Shown here: positions 52,874-64,000 of the stretch, one piece after another
How positions within the stretch are numbered: position 1 is the stretch's first letter
Layout of the letters: every line of letters starts with the position of its first letter
Source: Beverwykella pulmonaria
Lineage: Eukaryota; Ascomycota; Dothideomycetes; Pleosporales; Melanommataceae
DNA: 64,000 nucleotides
Reading direction: 5' to 3'
Assembly: GCA_001599595.1 (NCBI GenBank)
Contig: BCHH01000010.1
Location: 475,662 to 539,661 of the forward strand
The notes under the pieces: model-generated
Database searches by the model: none
Told to the model about the DNA's origin: nothing
What the model saw: only the letters and a program-made list of their open reading frames with translations
Program-made: the position numbers and the translations under genes

Positions 52874-54296
52874 GGCAAGAGACTCAAAGTCGACGAGAGG
52901 CGGCGGCGGTGGTAGTAGTGGTAGTCGTGGAGGAAGTAGTCGCGATTTGGTCGATTAAATGGCGCAAAAGAATAACAAACAACAGTCCATGTAGTGAAAG
53001 GCGTCGCTACGGGTGCGTAGACCGAGCGAGGCGCAAGTGTGTAGCAAACTAGGCGTTGGGGCTGGCCCATGGTTTATGATGCCACCGGAGGCATGCGCGA
53101 CGGTGCCAATTGGACGACCTGAGACTTCACGTTGAGGGCGCGTCATCGCTCGCTAGACAGACAGCCCTGTCGAGGCCGCGCTTGGAAAATCCCGACTGGG
53201 GGCATTTCCCACTCGCCGCCTCGTAATCCAGACGCGGACAGCCAGCTGCTGCAAACGCGTCAACATGATCTCTGCTCACGATTGGCCGCGACATCGCTCT
53301 CGAGATATTTATGTTCTTGTCAGCCGGCGCTCTTGGGTCCCGACTAGGCGTGTTTTGTGCTGTATGTCTGGGACGCCTGGGACCTGCGCCTTGGAGCTGG
53401 GCCGGCCCGGCTTTCTTTCACACCACGTTTCGCCCGTGGCCTGTAGGGCCGACTGGATTCGTGATCAGAAATCCGGAGGGAATGGCAAAGAGGCTTGAAG
53501 CCAACACACACAGTCGTTTGCTCCACTTGCTCTCGCCGATGGGGCTGTCGCTAGACTCGTGGGGTGTGGGAAGACAAAGGTTGCCACACCCCCCGGCTCC
53601 CCCGCCCCGCCGCATCACGTGGTCCCATTCCCTGCATTCACACCATTTCTCGATATTGCTTTGACGTCTATTCTTATCATCCTCTCCCAGCCTGGTCCTA
53701 ACGGTCGGCGAGCCTGTCTGAGCATCGATTCAACTTGCACGCGCACAGTTTGTGACCATAAGCATGGTTTGAATCGGGCAGCTCGAGCAGCCGCCAGTAA
53801 GCATGTGAAGGCTGTTCAGTATGCACTCTCACTGGCGCCACGGAGCTGTGTGGCCGTACCACCTTCATTTTGTCCAAACACCTCGTCGTGCTCGGGTGGG
53901 ACAGACAAAAGGAGAGGGCGGATGTTGGGATGTTGGGAAGACGTGCTCTTATCGATAGCAGCTTTTCGAGCCTCGGGAAGATTCGTCATAGTGGCTGATC
54001 ATCATCATTTGCCTCCACAGGCAAGTGGGCTATGCCGGCACAGTCACCCTATCCCATCATCTCACAGCAATCCGTCCGTCGCACGTTTTGGCCCCGACGG
54101 CATCGGGAGCAGCAGTCAACAGGAGTCAGTTGCGCACCGCAGGCCGCTACACGCTCTCCAGCCACTGCCGGCACGCGGACGCGGAAGGCTGAGCCTCTCT
54201 TTCCTATTCGAGCAGGGATACGAATGCTCTCCATCAACCACCAATATCCATCCAATAGTCTGCCTTGAGCATCTGCTGCTCGACAAAGGGGAGATC
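52874..54296. other. Divergent upstream region of 872-residue protein and aminotransferase
   Basis: 1.4 kb between divergent starts. It holds both promoters. (GGT)-type triplet repeats at about 52901-52930 lie in the leader of the leftward gene. A long frame on the plus strand from 53559 runs into the aminotransferase first exon, but its upstream part has no protein family features. Several CCCGCC and CCGCAT blocks are present; no binding site can be assigned. Confidence 0.4.
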
Positions 54297-56336
54297 ATGC
54301 AAGCATTCTCGGACGTCGTCGGCTCCGCGACCAGCTCCCAAAAGCTCATCAATCTATTGAGAGGGCACGTCAGGCCCCTTTCCCCCTTGTCCATCGATAT
54401 TTCATACCACAACGCAATGCTCCATGCACCGTCCTTGCCGAGAGCGCCGCCAAGTGGCTCTCAGGACGTTACGCGTACGAATCGCAATCGGGCCTGCTAG
54501 TAGCTTTCCCCCTTTGAGAGACCTGTGCTAACGGTAATGGCTCTTTAGATGGCCGAACACCTCACTTCTACCGACACGCATACTTGAGAAGGCCTCTCAC
54601 AATGTACTCACGAGCAAGACTGTTGGCCTACCGGCGATGCTGTACGGCAAGGATGCTGGAGATCCAAAGTTACGTACCCATCTCGCGTCCTGGCTAACTA
54701 CATTCTATCGCCCACCGACTCCCATTACTGACGAGCGAATCACCATCACGGGAGGGGCCTCACAGAATATGGCGTGTCTCCTCCAGGTCTTCACGGATCC
54801 CGTCTTTACGCGTAATGTGTGGATGGTGTCGCCGAGTTATATGCTGGCATTCGGCATCTTCAACGATAGCGGGTTCCAGCCGAAGCTAAGGGCTGTTCCC
54901 GAAGACGACCAAGGTATTGACATTGCATTCCTAAGAAAGGAAATCAAAAAGAGCGAGGACAAGGCGAAATCCGAGGGTAATGATGAGCCGGTGAGTCCTC
55001 TTTTCTACGAGTTGTCTTATACAAAGGAAGAAGGGGAAGAATCCAAGGCAAACGGCTCACAGGGTCTGAGGTGTAGAAAAGTGAAATTCGGCCTCGCGTC
55101 CGTCACTGACGTCCATATCAGCATCTCAAACCACCGCGGCCCTGGGGGAAAATCTACCGTCATGTCATTTATGCAGTACCTACCTTCTCCAATCCCTCCT
55201 TCAAGACGATGACATTGAAGAGAAGGGAAGAGCTGGTGAGGCTCGCGAGAGAATACGACGCCCTGATCATCACAGACGACGTCTATGACTTTTTGCAGTG
55301 GCCAGCCAGTCTCACGGCCCAGACGTTGTCTCTCGACAAGGCCATTTTGCCTCGCATTGTCGACGTGGACCGCTATCTCGACGGCGGCGCCGAAAGAGAA
55401 GGCGCCGATGGCTTTGGCAACGCTGCCTCGAATGCGAGCTTCTCCAAAATTTGCGGTCCAGGCTTGAGGACTGGATGGTGCGAAGGAACGAAGAAGTTAG
55501 CATTCGGCGTGTCACAAACGTGAGAATTCCCTTTCAGGTTGTTTATGTACGTGATCTAGATGTTGGCAACTTCCTTTTATGGAGCGGCTCAGCGATTCTG
55601 ATATGAGCAGGATCATGGCCGGCCGTGACGAGTACGACATGTGTGGGGCTGGTCGTGACATGTCTTACTGCTGACACCGAGGCTAATTCTATCGTAGAGG
55701 GTCCAGTCGCTCTGGTGGTGCACCGTCACAGCTAACCGCTACCTTCTTGGCTGAAGCCCTAGAACACGGTGAGCTCCAGCGTTACGTTTACGACGTCCTT
55801 CAGCCTAGCTATGGTAAACGCTACCAGCGGATGATTACCGCCATCAACAGAGAGTTAGTCCCACTAGGCGTCGGCGTGCCGCAAGCGGACCGCGATGTTG
55901 TCGGTGGGTATTTCATCTGGCTTACGTTGCCGCACCCACTCCGAGGCGCAGTCGTTGCGCAACGGGCAAAGGACCAGGAGAATGTCATTGTAAGGCCTCC
56001 TAGCGCAGTACAGGAATTTCCGTGATTTGCAATAGTGATACTGACGACGGTATATAGGTGGCACAGGGCGAGATGTTCGAAGTAAGCAAGCATCGTACCT
56101 CTCTACGCCCGCCTTCCCAAAGCTAACGCTCCGACTAGGTCCCCGGAGACACTGAGCATGCGGGGACTCAATTCAACGCCGTTAGGGTGTGTTTTGCATG
56201 GGAGGAAGTAGAAGTGCTCGAAGAGGGCATCGGACGACTTGCATGTGTGATTCGCACGCTCCAACATGAGCAGAAAGGCGACAGCAACCAGTCAGTGCGA
56301 CAGGCCACAAAAGAGAGCGTACACGACTTTTGGTAG
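54297..56336 (+). CDS. PLP-dependent class I/II aminotransferase
   Basis: CDS join(54297..54364,54549..54990,55122..55519,55698..55989,56058..56081,56139..56336), 473 residues. It belongs to the fold-type I group with aromatic/2-aminoadipate and valine-pyruvate-like enzymes. Markers in order: SSQKLINLLRG and WPNTSLLP, MLYGKDAGDPKLRTHLASWL, TITGGASQNMA, YAVPTFSNPSFKTM, DALIITDDVYDFLQW (Asp and Tyr contact the cofactor), SFSKICGPGLRTGW with the Schiff-base Lys, and GVSQT GSSRSGGAPSQL. Exons 3-6 have normal GT and AG splice signals. The first intron needs a GC donor (AGG|GCACGT) to give the conserved LLRGWPN; other models lose it. Introns 1, 2 and 4 are 184, 131 and 178 bases, long for this window. 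A 24-base exon 5 is present. Substrate unknown. Confidence 0.82.
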
Positions 56337-58182
56337 ACGGAAAAGGAACGCCTGGGTTGAAGTGAAGGGCGAAAGCGGGGCGAGGTGGGTTGTTTCCTTC
56401 CTGCACAGCGGCTATATCCCCGATGTTTGCTGGGCAAATGGAGGTCAAAAGTCAAAAGTCCTTTGAATTTATTTCGGGGTAAGCGTTTTGAATCATGCGA
56501 GAAAAGGCACCATGAATGTATGTGTGGGTCATGATTGGTCAGGAATAGAATAAGGAAATCAACCAAGCATGAGACATCCTGTACAGCGCTGCCCTCGAAT
56601 TAAACCTGCACTCTATGTATTGCAGGCAAGGGGCCCCGCAGTGGACCGCGTTCACCCCAACCTGCCTGCACCGATCGACACACACGGCCTCGGGGGTTGA
56701 AGTTAGATTCAGGGACCGGCGCGAAAAGGGATTTTGCCTGGGGTTGTTGGTGTCTACAGTTTGTCACTGAGGAACAAGGTTGGATGGGCGTGGCACGCTC
56801 TTTGTTTGTTCCGTAGTCCGTTAGGCTGCCTGCCCAGCTCGCGGACCGGCGAATCCTCCGACGACCTTGGGTGAAATGAAGGATGTGGCGGGTGTGCATC
56901 TCCCTCTCACCTCACGGACAAATCCACATCGTCACCTGTCATTTGTCCGAGGTCTGAGATGCCACTGCCTTGTTTTTGGGCTCTGATTTCCGGCGTGGGC
57001 ATAGTACAGTACAGCGCAGCACGCTCTCATTCCCTCGCAACCCACCACAGCCAGCGCATCGACCTGCGCGTCCTCTAGCTCTGGCAGCAGTCTTGCTTTT
57101 TGCCCTCTCCCATCGCGTCGAGTTCACTCTCTTGTCGCCCGGCATGTGGTGGCCAGACGCCGGCAGCCTCTGCGCTGCAACATGGCAGATTTGATTGCAC
57201 CCAGTCAGCGGCCACAGACGCGGCCAGCGTGAGACTGTTTCTTGTTTCAGAGCCCTGGACGTGTGCGGACTCGGCTGTGGCGTGCCGCCCGCATGAAACC
57301 GCGCTTGATCGCTGAGCCGTCAGGTACAGAACTCCATCCCTTGGCCTGCCCCGGACCACCTCACGAATAGGCCTCGACGACTGGCCACCGCCCGTCTAAT
57401 GTTTCGCCCGCGACTCTCGCAACTGGGAACATTCGTGCAAGCCTCCCTGCTAGCATCGCCCCCGGCAATCTGAGCTGGCATGCGGCAAGGGCTCGACATT
57501 CCGAGCACCGCTTCTGGACTCGTGCCCCGCGGCAGGGAGGTACAATCACCCTCCCCGGCTTGAATGTCTAGCGCTCCACCAAAATATGGCTCTGTGACTG
57601 CATCGTGAGGCTGCAGAGAATGTGGAGGGCTTGATGAGCGCTCCAGCGAGCGCGGTGGGGGACGAGGAGGCATAGGAGCGCTATTAACAGAAAAATTGTC
57701 GATATAAAATGCTGGTGGGGAGTTCTCAGCAGAGCGAACAGCGCGTGTCGGTGATCCCAAACGTGAAACAAGGAGGCCTAGAAACATCCTTATTGATTGG
57801 CCGAGTAAATCTATTGTAGGTGCACCCCTACCCTCGCCTCGTATATGAACAAACGCTCCCCCTCGCATTGTATCTTCACGCAGCCTTTGCTAGCATTGTG
57901 TGCCTGTTCATTCTTCATTGTTCTATTGCCGACATTGTCATTCTTTTCGTGTCGACCACTCTTTTATAAACCTTCCATTTCGCAGGGACTGTGTCTCACA
58001 TCTTCCAGTTGACTTGTCAACAACATACCTCGTTACCTTTTTCGTTCTTAAGCTGCACCGAAACGAAACTCACTCAACAACTTGTCTTTGCAGGACACTG
58101 ACATTTACACTCTCTAAGGCGGCAAAGATCGACCCGTCAAACCTTTACTCTATCGAACTTCAACAACTTTCCCGCCGCCACT
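56337..58182. promoter_or_regulatory. 1.85-kb upstream region of the GH55 gene
   Basis: No gene is accepted here. The left end is the aminotransferase 3' region. A TATAAA lies at 57703-57708 and another at 57964-57969; the latter is followed by a long C/T- and A/C-rich leader (about 58000-58180), typical of strongly expressed secreted enzymes. Open frames at 56600-56899, 57075-57359 and 57320-57868 on the minus strand have chance-like Arg/Ser composition. Confidence 0.4.
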
Positions 58183-60522
58183 ATGGTAGCTTTTGGCGCT
58201 GGGGCGCTTCTCCTCGCCCTGCGCGTCCTGCTTTCCGTTAACCCCACATCCGCCGCACCGCTTGCACAGGCTCCTGCCCCAGTCTCCAAGGCAGCTGGCA
58301 CCGGCTACTGGCTCCCCTCTATCACCAAGCAGGGCAAGGCAGCCTTCGGCGCGGACGCTAATTTCAAGATCTACCGCAATGTCATGGACTACGGTGCGAA
58401 GGGAGACGGTACTACCGATGACACAGCAGCCATCAACGCCGCTGTAGCCGACGGTAACCGCTGCGGATTCAAGTGCGACTCCACTACCACCACCCCGGCC
58501 GTCGTCTACTTCCCTCCCGGTACCTATCTCGTTAGCAAGCCCATTGTTCAATACTACTATACCCAATTCATCGGCGATGCTAAGCAGGTTCCCACCATCA
58601 AGGCTGCTGCCAGCTTCGTCGGCATGGCTGTTATCGACGCTGATCCGTACGCGGACGGGGGAGTGAACTGGTACACCAACCAGAATAATTTCTATAGGCA
58701 GGTTCGGAATTTTATCATCGACATTCAAGACGTAGCCACTGCTGGTATCCACTGGCAGGTGTCTCAGGCAACTTCTCTTCAGAACATTGTCTTCAACATG
58801 GCGAAGGGCGAGGCTGGCGCGAAGCAGCTAGGTATCTTTATGGACAATGGCTCCGGCGGTTTCATGACCGACCTGACCTTCAACGGTGGTGGTATCGGTG
58901 CCTTCTTCGGCAGCCAGCAATTCACTACCCGCAACCTCACCTTCAACGACTGCGGCACTGCTATTTTCATGAACTGGAACTGGCTCTGGACCCTTAAGTC
59001 TATCTCGATCAACAACTGCAAGGTCGGGCTTGATATGGCCAACAGCCCTGCCAATCAGACCGTCGGCTCCGTCATCTTCATGGACAGCAAGCTTGTCAAT
59101 ACCCCAATCGGTGTAAACTCCTCCTTCTCGCAGAACAGCGTCCCCGCTACGGGTGGCACCCTTATCATCGACAATGTCGACTTCACTGGCTCGACTGTCG
59201 CTGTACAGGACTCAACTGGCAAACAGGTACTAGCAGGTGGCTCAGTGGTAAAAGCATGGGCTCAAGGCAACGCACTCGCGGCTGGTGGAACCCAGAGTCG
59301 TGTCCAGGGTGACATGACTGGTGCCCCCGAGAAACCTGCTTCTCTCCAGGGCAACAACGGCTTCTTCGAGCGCAGCAAACCCCAGTACGAAAACGTTGAC
59401 GTCGGCTCGTTCGTCAGCCTCAAGACCGCTGGTGCTAAGGGTGACGGCAAAACTGACGACACGGCTGCTATCCAAGCTGCTATCGATGGTCTCAAAGACG
59501 GTCAAGTTCTCTATGTCGACCACGGCTCTTACCTCGTCAAGAAGACTATCACCATTCCTGCTGAGAAGAATGTCAAGATCGTTGGTGAGATCTGGCCCGT
59601 GTTTTTCGCTACCGGCGACTTCTTCCAGAATCAAGACAACCCAGTACCCGCCTTTCAGGTTGGTACCAAGAGCGGCGACAAGGGCACCTTTGAGATGAGC
59701 GACGTAGTCATATCGACCCAAGGCCCTGCCGGAGGTGCTATCCTCATGGAGTGGAATATTGCCCAGACAGCATCAGGTGATTCAGGTCTTTGGGACGTTC
59801 ACTTCCGTGTGGGTGGCTTTGCAGGCACTCAGCTCCAGTCCTCTGACTGCAAGAAGAACCCGACCGCCCAACACGATGCCAACCCACTGTGCATTGGCTC
59901 CTTCATGCAGCTTCATATCACCAAGTCCGCTAGCGGCTACTTCGAGAACGTTTGGCTCTGGACCGCCGACCACGAGCTCGACCAGGATGACCACAGCCAG
60001 ATCGACGTCTACAATGGCCGTGGTATGCTCATCGAATCCCAGGGCCCTGTTTGGCTCTACGGCACCGCCTCCGAGCACTCCCAGCTCGTTCAATACCAAT
60101 TTCAGGGCGCCAAGGACATCTTCTATGGAGCGATCCAGACCGAAACTCCTTACTATCAGCCCAATCCTGCGGCTAGCGTTCCGTTCAAGACCAACGCGAA
60201 GTACTTCGACCCCGACTTCAGTCAGTGCACTACCCCCGGCTGCAAGTCTGCCTGGGCCACGCGTATCATCGACAGCACCAGCCTCTGGAACTACGGCGCG
60301 GGCACGTACTCTTTCTTCCAGAACTACGAGCAGACATGTGTCAACACCCAGGACTGCCAGGAGAACATCAATCAGATTGAGACGTCTACCAATGTCAACA
60401 TCTTCGGTTTATCAACCAAGGCGTCTGTCAACATGATCACCTCGGGTGGTGTTGGCCTCGCCAAGGACGCAGACAACCGTTCCAACTTCTGTGCGACGCT
60501 CGCGATATTCGCGCAGTCGTAA
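58183..60522 (+). CDS. Secreted GH55 beta-1,3-glucanase
   Basis: 779 residues, intronless. Residues 1-24 are a signal peptide (LLLALRVLLSVNPTSAAP). Two pectate-lyase-3-like right-handed beta-helix halves follow, each opening with the same phrase: VMDYGAKGDGTTDDTAAI at about residue 68 and LKTAGAKGDGKTDDTAAI at about 415; two such helices in tandem define GH55 exo/endo-beta-1,3-glucanases. The segment WLWTADHELDQDDHSQIDVY and GTASEHSQLVQYQF near 595-635 carries the likely catalytic glutamate (in SEHSQ), by comparison with known GH55 enzymes. The enzyme would remodel or degrade beta-1,3-glucan of the own wall or of competitors. Codon use is strongly biased to C-ending codons, which fits high expression. 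Confidence 0.93.
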   Translation: MVAFGAGALLLALRVLLSVNPTSAAPLAQAPAPVSKAAGTGYWLPSITKQGKAAFGADANFKIYRNVMDYGAKGDGTTDDTAAINAAVADGNRCGFKCDSTTTTPAVVYFPPGTYLVSKPIVQYYYTQFIGDAKQVPTIKAAASFVGMAVIDADPYADGGVNWYTNQNNFYRQVRNFIIDIQDVATAGIHWQVSQATSLQNIVFNMAKGEAGAKQLGIFMDNGSGGFMTDLTFNGGGIGAFFGSQQFTTRNLTFNDCGTAIFMNWNWLWTLKSISINNCKVGLDMANSPANQTVGSVIFMDSKLVNTPIGVNSSFSQNSVPATGGTLIIDNVDFTGSTVAVQDSTGKQVLAGGSVVKAWAQGNALAAGGTQSRVQGDMTGAPEKPASLQGNNGFFERSKPQYENVDVGSFVSLKTAGAKGDGKTDDTAAIQAAIDGLKDGQVLYVDHGSYLVKKTITIPAEKNVKIVGEIWPVFFATGDFFQNQDNPVPAFQVGTKSGDKGTFEMSDVVISTQGPAGGAILMEWNIAQTASGDSGLWDVHFRVGGFAGTQLQSSDCKKNPTAQHDANPLCIGSFMQLHITKSASGYFENVWLWTADHELDQDDHSQIDVYNGRGMLIESQGPVWLYGTASEHSQLVQYQFQGAKDIFYGAIQTETPYYQPNPAASVPFKTNAKYFDPDFSQCTTPGCKSAWATRIIDSTSLWNYGAGTYSFFQNYEQTCVNTQDCQENINQIETSTNVNIFGLSTKASVNMITSGGVGLAKDADNRSNFCATLAIFAQS

Positions 60523-61440
60523 GAGCCTTCATTTCTTCTATTCCTTCGCAAAGATCCTTGATGGATCCTAGCACTACAGCAGAGATTTTTCTTCGTTCCC
60601 TACGGGGCCCCAATTATAGCATTACCTTTCACTGTGAATTTTTCTCTTCTTCGTTCTTCTATCCTTCTTGTCCATAGTAGGGCTGGAAGTATACTAGAAC
60701 CAACAACATGTGTTAGCAACGATTATCGCATATACCCAGGATGGTTTGGGATTTTGATTGGCGTTTTTTGTGTGATCTTTGACTGCATGATTAGCATGTA
60801 GTAGTTAAAAAACGAAAATGACATAGCACTGCATTTGAAGCTCTTACCACTCCATAATACTTATGAGTGGCCTTATTAGGCCTTAGAACCTTGCTATAAT
60901 GCTAATAAGTTATTATGAGCCTTGTGCCTGCTGTCGCGCACAATTTCATGCAAGGCTGCTCTCCTAGTTGATTAAACCAACTAATTACTAATTTTGGCTA
61001 GTATATAACGACCCAAGCATACGTAATCATCAAGGTGTAATTTATTTATGATGACCATTAACGCTGTGGCTGTGCGGGGTCTTGGCGATCGGGCCGACTT
61101 CAGCCCCACTGAGGTGTTCGTCCACTTCTCAAAGCATATTTAACTTAGTCCAGTCGCTTGCAAGCTGCCATCTGCTAAAGCCTGCAACCACAGCTCAGCC
61201 TTACCGCGCCACACTGTGGGCCAGTTCACAGCACTCTTGCAATGTCTCTCTGTTAGATGCGGTTCTTCGGTATGGCTCAACATTCTCTTCTCCTGCATGC
61301 TCGCTAACGTCAATAGGTAGGACTGATATTATCAACGGCTGAGCGAGTTGCTGTGCTCGTCTCTTCAGTTAGGCTGCCGCGTTTAAACTCGGCTGAGATC
61401 CATTCCTACCACTTGCCCCCGTCCAGCTCCATGCGAAGCA
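60523..61440. other. Upstream region of the HET receptor gene
   Basis: 918 bases. The left part is the GH55 3' region. From about 60780 the DNA is A/T rich; TATATAA at 61002-61008 is a possible core promoter. An 86-codon frame at 61082-61342 has no recognised domain. A 5' leader intron could lie here, but no donor-acceptor pair stood out. Confidence 0.4.
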
Positions 61441-64000
61441 ATGCGTCTTTTGCGACGCTGCGACACTGGCGACTTCAGCCTTACTCAGTTTGGCGACAAG
61501 GACATACCTCCCTATGCGATACTTTCGCATACATGGGGAGCGGACACTGAGGAGGTCACTTTCGAAGACTTGATGAATGGCACTGGCAAGGATAAGCCTG
61601 GCTTTGTGAAGATCCGGTTCTGTGGAGAACAGGCAAGACAAGATGGCTTGAACTACTTTTGGGTTGACACTTGTTGTATTGACAAGATAAACAAAGCCGA
61701 ACTCTCGCAGTCTATCAACTCTATGTTTCGCTGGTATCGCAATGCAACTCGATGCTACGTCTATCTGTCGGATGTCTCAACAGCTAAGCGGAAAATGAAC
61801 GGTGACACCTCTGAGTGGGAGTTTAGCTTTCAGAGAAGCCGATGGTTTACCCGGGGGTGGACACTGCAAGAGCTTCTTGCCCCTCGTTCAGTCGAGTTCT
61901 TTTCCCGGCAACGCAAGCGAATTGGTGACAAATGTTCGCTAAGGCAACAAATACACGAGATCACCGCTATTCCCGAGCCAGCGCTTCAAGGAGCCCTGCT
62001 GTCTCAGTTTAGCGTTAACGATCGGTTGTCATGGATAGAGCACCGCCAGACTAAGCTTGAAGAAGATAAAGCGTATTCATTGCTGGGCATTTTCGGCGTC
62101 TACATACCACCCATCTACGGCGAAGGGATAGGAGGAGCGTTCAGACGACTCCAAGACGAGATTGGCAAGCTAGAGAAGTGTACCCAAGACTTACACATCA
62201 CCGATCCCCGGCGTGACAAAGCGCGTATTGAGGACACCAAGGGGGGACTACTGGAGGACTCGTACTACTGGATCCTCGACAACACCGACTTCCAGCGATG
62301 GCGGGACGATCCACAGAGCCGACTCCTCTGGATCAAGGGTGATCCTGGCAAAGGCAAAACAATGCTGCTCTGCGGTATCATCAACGAGCTGAACAAGTCG
62401 ATGGCCGAGACAGCCCTTCTATCGTACTTCTTCTGTCAGGCCACGGACTTACGAATCAACAGCGCGACAGCCGTGTTGCGGGGTCTGCTGTTTTTGCTTG
62501 TCAACCAGCAGCCATCGCTCGTCTCGCATATACGGAAGAAGCACGATCAGACAGGAAAAGTGCTCTTCGAGGATACTAATGCCTGGGTTGCAATATCTGA
62601 GATTTTTACCGATATCCTGCAAGATCCGAGCTTAAGCAGCACGTTCTTTTTCGTTGATGCGCTCGACGAATGTGTAAAGGACCTAGAGAAACTATTAGCC
62701 TTCATCGTGCAAAAGTCGTCTCTATCTTCTTGTGTTAAGTGGATACTTACGAGTCGCAACGACGCCAACATCGAGCAAAAACTACGGCTTGACGATTCCG
62801 GAACGAGGCTGAGTCTTGAGCTTAAAGAAAATGCTTGGCAAGTATCCCGTGCCGTTGACGCTTACATCGACTATCGCCTTCTGGAATTGGAAAAGATTCA
62901 TCATGACCGATTACTTCAATCATTAGTCCGGGAGAAATTACAACAGAAGGCTAATGGCACTTTCCTCTGGGTGTCACTCATTATGAAAGAGTTGAAGGAT
63001 GTAATGGCCTGGGAGATACTGCAGGTCCTTGAAGAAGTTCCGACAGAGTTGAAAGATGTATATTGGCGAATGGTGGAGCAGATTAAACAATTGAAGCGTC
63101 GCTATCCAGATTTATGCCGACAAGTTCTCTCTACCGTTATCGCTACGTACCGTCCTCTGCATCTGCAGGAACTCTGCGTTCTAGCAGACTTACCTAACCA
63201 AGGTACTGACGTGAAAGAGACAACTGCGACGATTGTAAAGATGTGTGGCTCGTTCCTCACAATTCGAGACGACAACGTCTATATTATCCACCAATCAGCT
63301 AAGGACTTTTTATCTAAGGAAGCGAACCTTGATGTCTTTCCTTGCGGGATTGGAGAAGTTTATTATTCCATCTTCTCAAAATCCCTCAAGGTCATGTCCA
63401 AGACGCTCCAACGAGACATGTACAGCTTACGTGCGTTAGGGTATCCTGCAGGGCAGGTGGAACAGCCAGACCCAGACCCTTTAGCGGCGTCACGTTATTC
63501 ATGTATCTACTGGATTGACCACCTCTGTGACTGGAGTCTTAGCTCTTCCGCGAATTCCTTAGTTGACCTGCAAGATAGAGGCGCTGTTCACGAATTTCTA
63601 AGGAAGAAATACCTCTACTGGCTTGAAGCTCTTAGCCTGTGTAAGAGCATATCAAAAGGCGTAGTCTCAATGGCGAAACTTGAGGCTATAGTCCAGGTAA
63701 TGCTTAAACTAGTAATTCTATTCATGCAGAATATATTCTAACATAAACTAGGGAAGAGTAAATACCCCTGCATTAATTGAACTTATTCAAGATGCGCGCC
63801 GATTCATTATGTCTCACAAGCGGCCAATAGAGAACAGTCCTCTTCAAGTATATGCGTCCGCACTCGTATTCAGCCCAACTCGCAGCCTGATAAGAGGTCT
63901 TTTTAAGAGGGAAGAGCTAGACTTGATTACAATAAAGCCGGCTATGCAAGATAAATGGAGCCCCTGCCTCCAGACGCTCGAGGGCCATAGCGGTCCCGTC
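61441..64000 (+). CDS. HET-NACHT-WD40 receptor, cut by window end
   Basis: CDS join(61441..63696,63752..>64000), 835 residues visible. HET domain at about residues 1-240: PYAILSHTWG, then FWVDTCCIDK, RWFTRGWTLQELLAP and AYSLLGIFGVYIPPIYGEG, the full set of HET motifs. NACHT ATPase follows: Walker A GDPGKGKT at 300-307 and Walker B FFFVDALDE at 402-410, then the NACHT helical part with VYIIHQSAKDFL. The 55-base intron (GTAATG...CTAAC...CTAG) precedes the second exon, which ends in LQTLEGHSGPV, the opening of the first WD40 repeat; the repeat array lies beyond the window. Such proteins (HET-E, HET-D, HNWD family) act as fungal NLR-type sensors; HET triggers cell death in heterokaryon incompatibility. 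Up to the window edge the gene has no stops, so it appears functional. Confidence 0.93.

Noticed and set aside
53559..54296. Long plus-strand frame running into the aminotransferase first exon
   Set aside because: The family starts close to the Met at 54297, and the upstream part is low-complexity and promoter-like.
57075..57868. Minus-strand frames of 94 and 182 codons upstream of the GH55 gene
   Set aside because: Chance composition and no start context; they overlap the expected GH55 promoter.
1..64000. CRISPR arrays, bacterial-type operons or ribosome-binding sites
   Set aside because: No regularly spaced repeats were found, and the gene structures are clearly eukaryotic.

Overview
The window is nuclear DNA of a filamentous ascomycete, most likely a dothideomycete of the Pleosporales type. 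The evidence is short introns (mostly 48-60 bases) with GT...CTAAC/CTAAT...AG signals, fungal-specific families (Zn2Cys6 regulator, GH125, GH55, PhiA-like wall protein, HET-NACHT-WD40 receptor), and transposons whose premature stops look like repeat-induced point mutation (CAG/CAA turned to TAG/TAA). The species assignment is inference.

Left arm, about 1-24.4 kb, is mostly conserved core genome. It holds APC4, the six-exon ribosomal protein L8 gene, a PhiA-like secreted protein, a small conserved membrane protein, a Zn2Cys6 regulator divergent from a secreted GH125 alpha-mannosidase, a glycogen-binding (AMPK-type CBM) protein, a tRNA-Cys gene, eIF2B-gamma divergent from a Pex22-like membrane protein, a decayed gene and a small hydrophilic hypothetical gene.

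Middle, about 24.4-43.6 kb, is a transposon-rich accessory island. It contains a truncated Copia element (LTR, half-tRNA primer site, gag), a complete but mutated 3186-base hAT element with perfect 8-base target duplications, a pogo/Fot-type remnant, a C2H2 tail resembling FluG/DUF3435 genes, LTR-like repeats and a broken membrane-protein gene. Among these sit four open accessory genes: a WG-rich protein with an internal duplication, a CorA-like membrane protein, a BTB protein with a long GWG/Lys/Pro-Glu repeat tail, and a single-pass surface protein.

Right arm, about 44.5-64 kb, returns to core genes: the ER chaperone Lhs1, mitochondrial sideroflexin, a large conserved fungal protein (possibly DUF8004), a PLP aminotransferase and a secreted GH55 glucanase. 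It ends inside a HET-NACHT-WD40 incompatibility-type receptor.

The most unusual observation is the tRNA-Cys(GCA) gene at 18426-18562. Besides a canonical 14-base anticodon-loop intron it has a 51-base insertion in the T loop. The insertion has a full spliceosomal consensus (GTAAGT, CTAAT, CAG), and its exact removal restores a normal 72-base tRNA with U73. A tRNA intron of this kind is unknown to me. The second idea worth testing is that the two WG-rich proteins of the island act as Argonaute-hook platforms.
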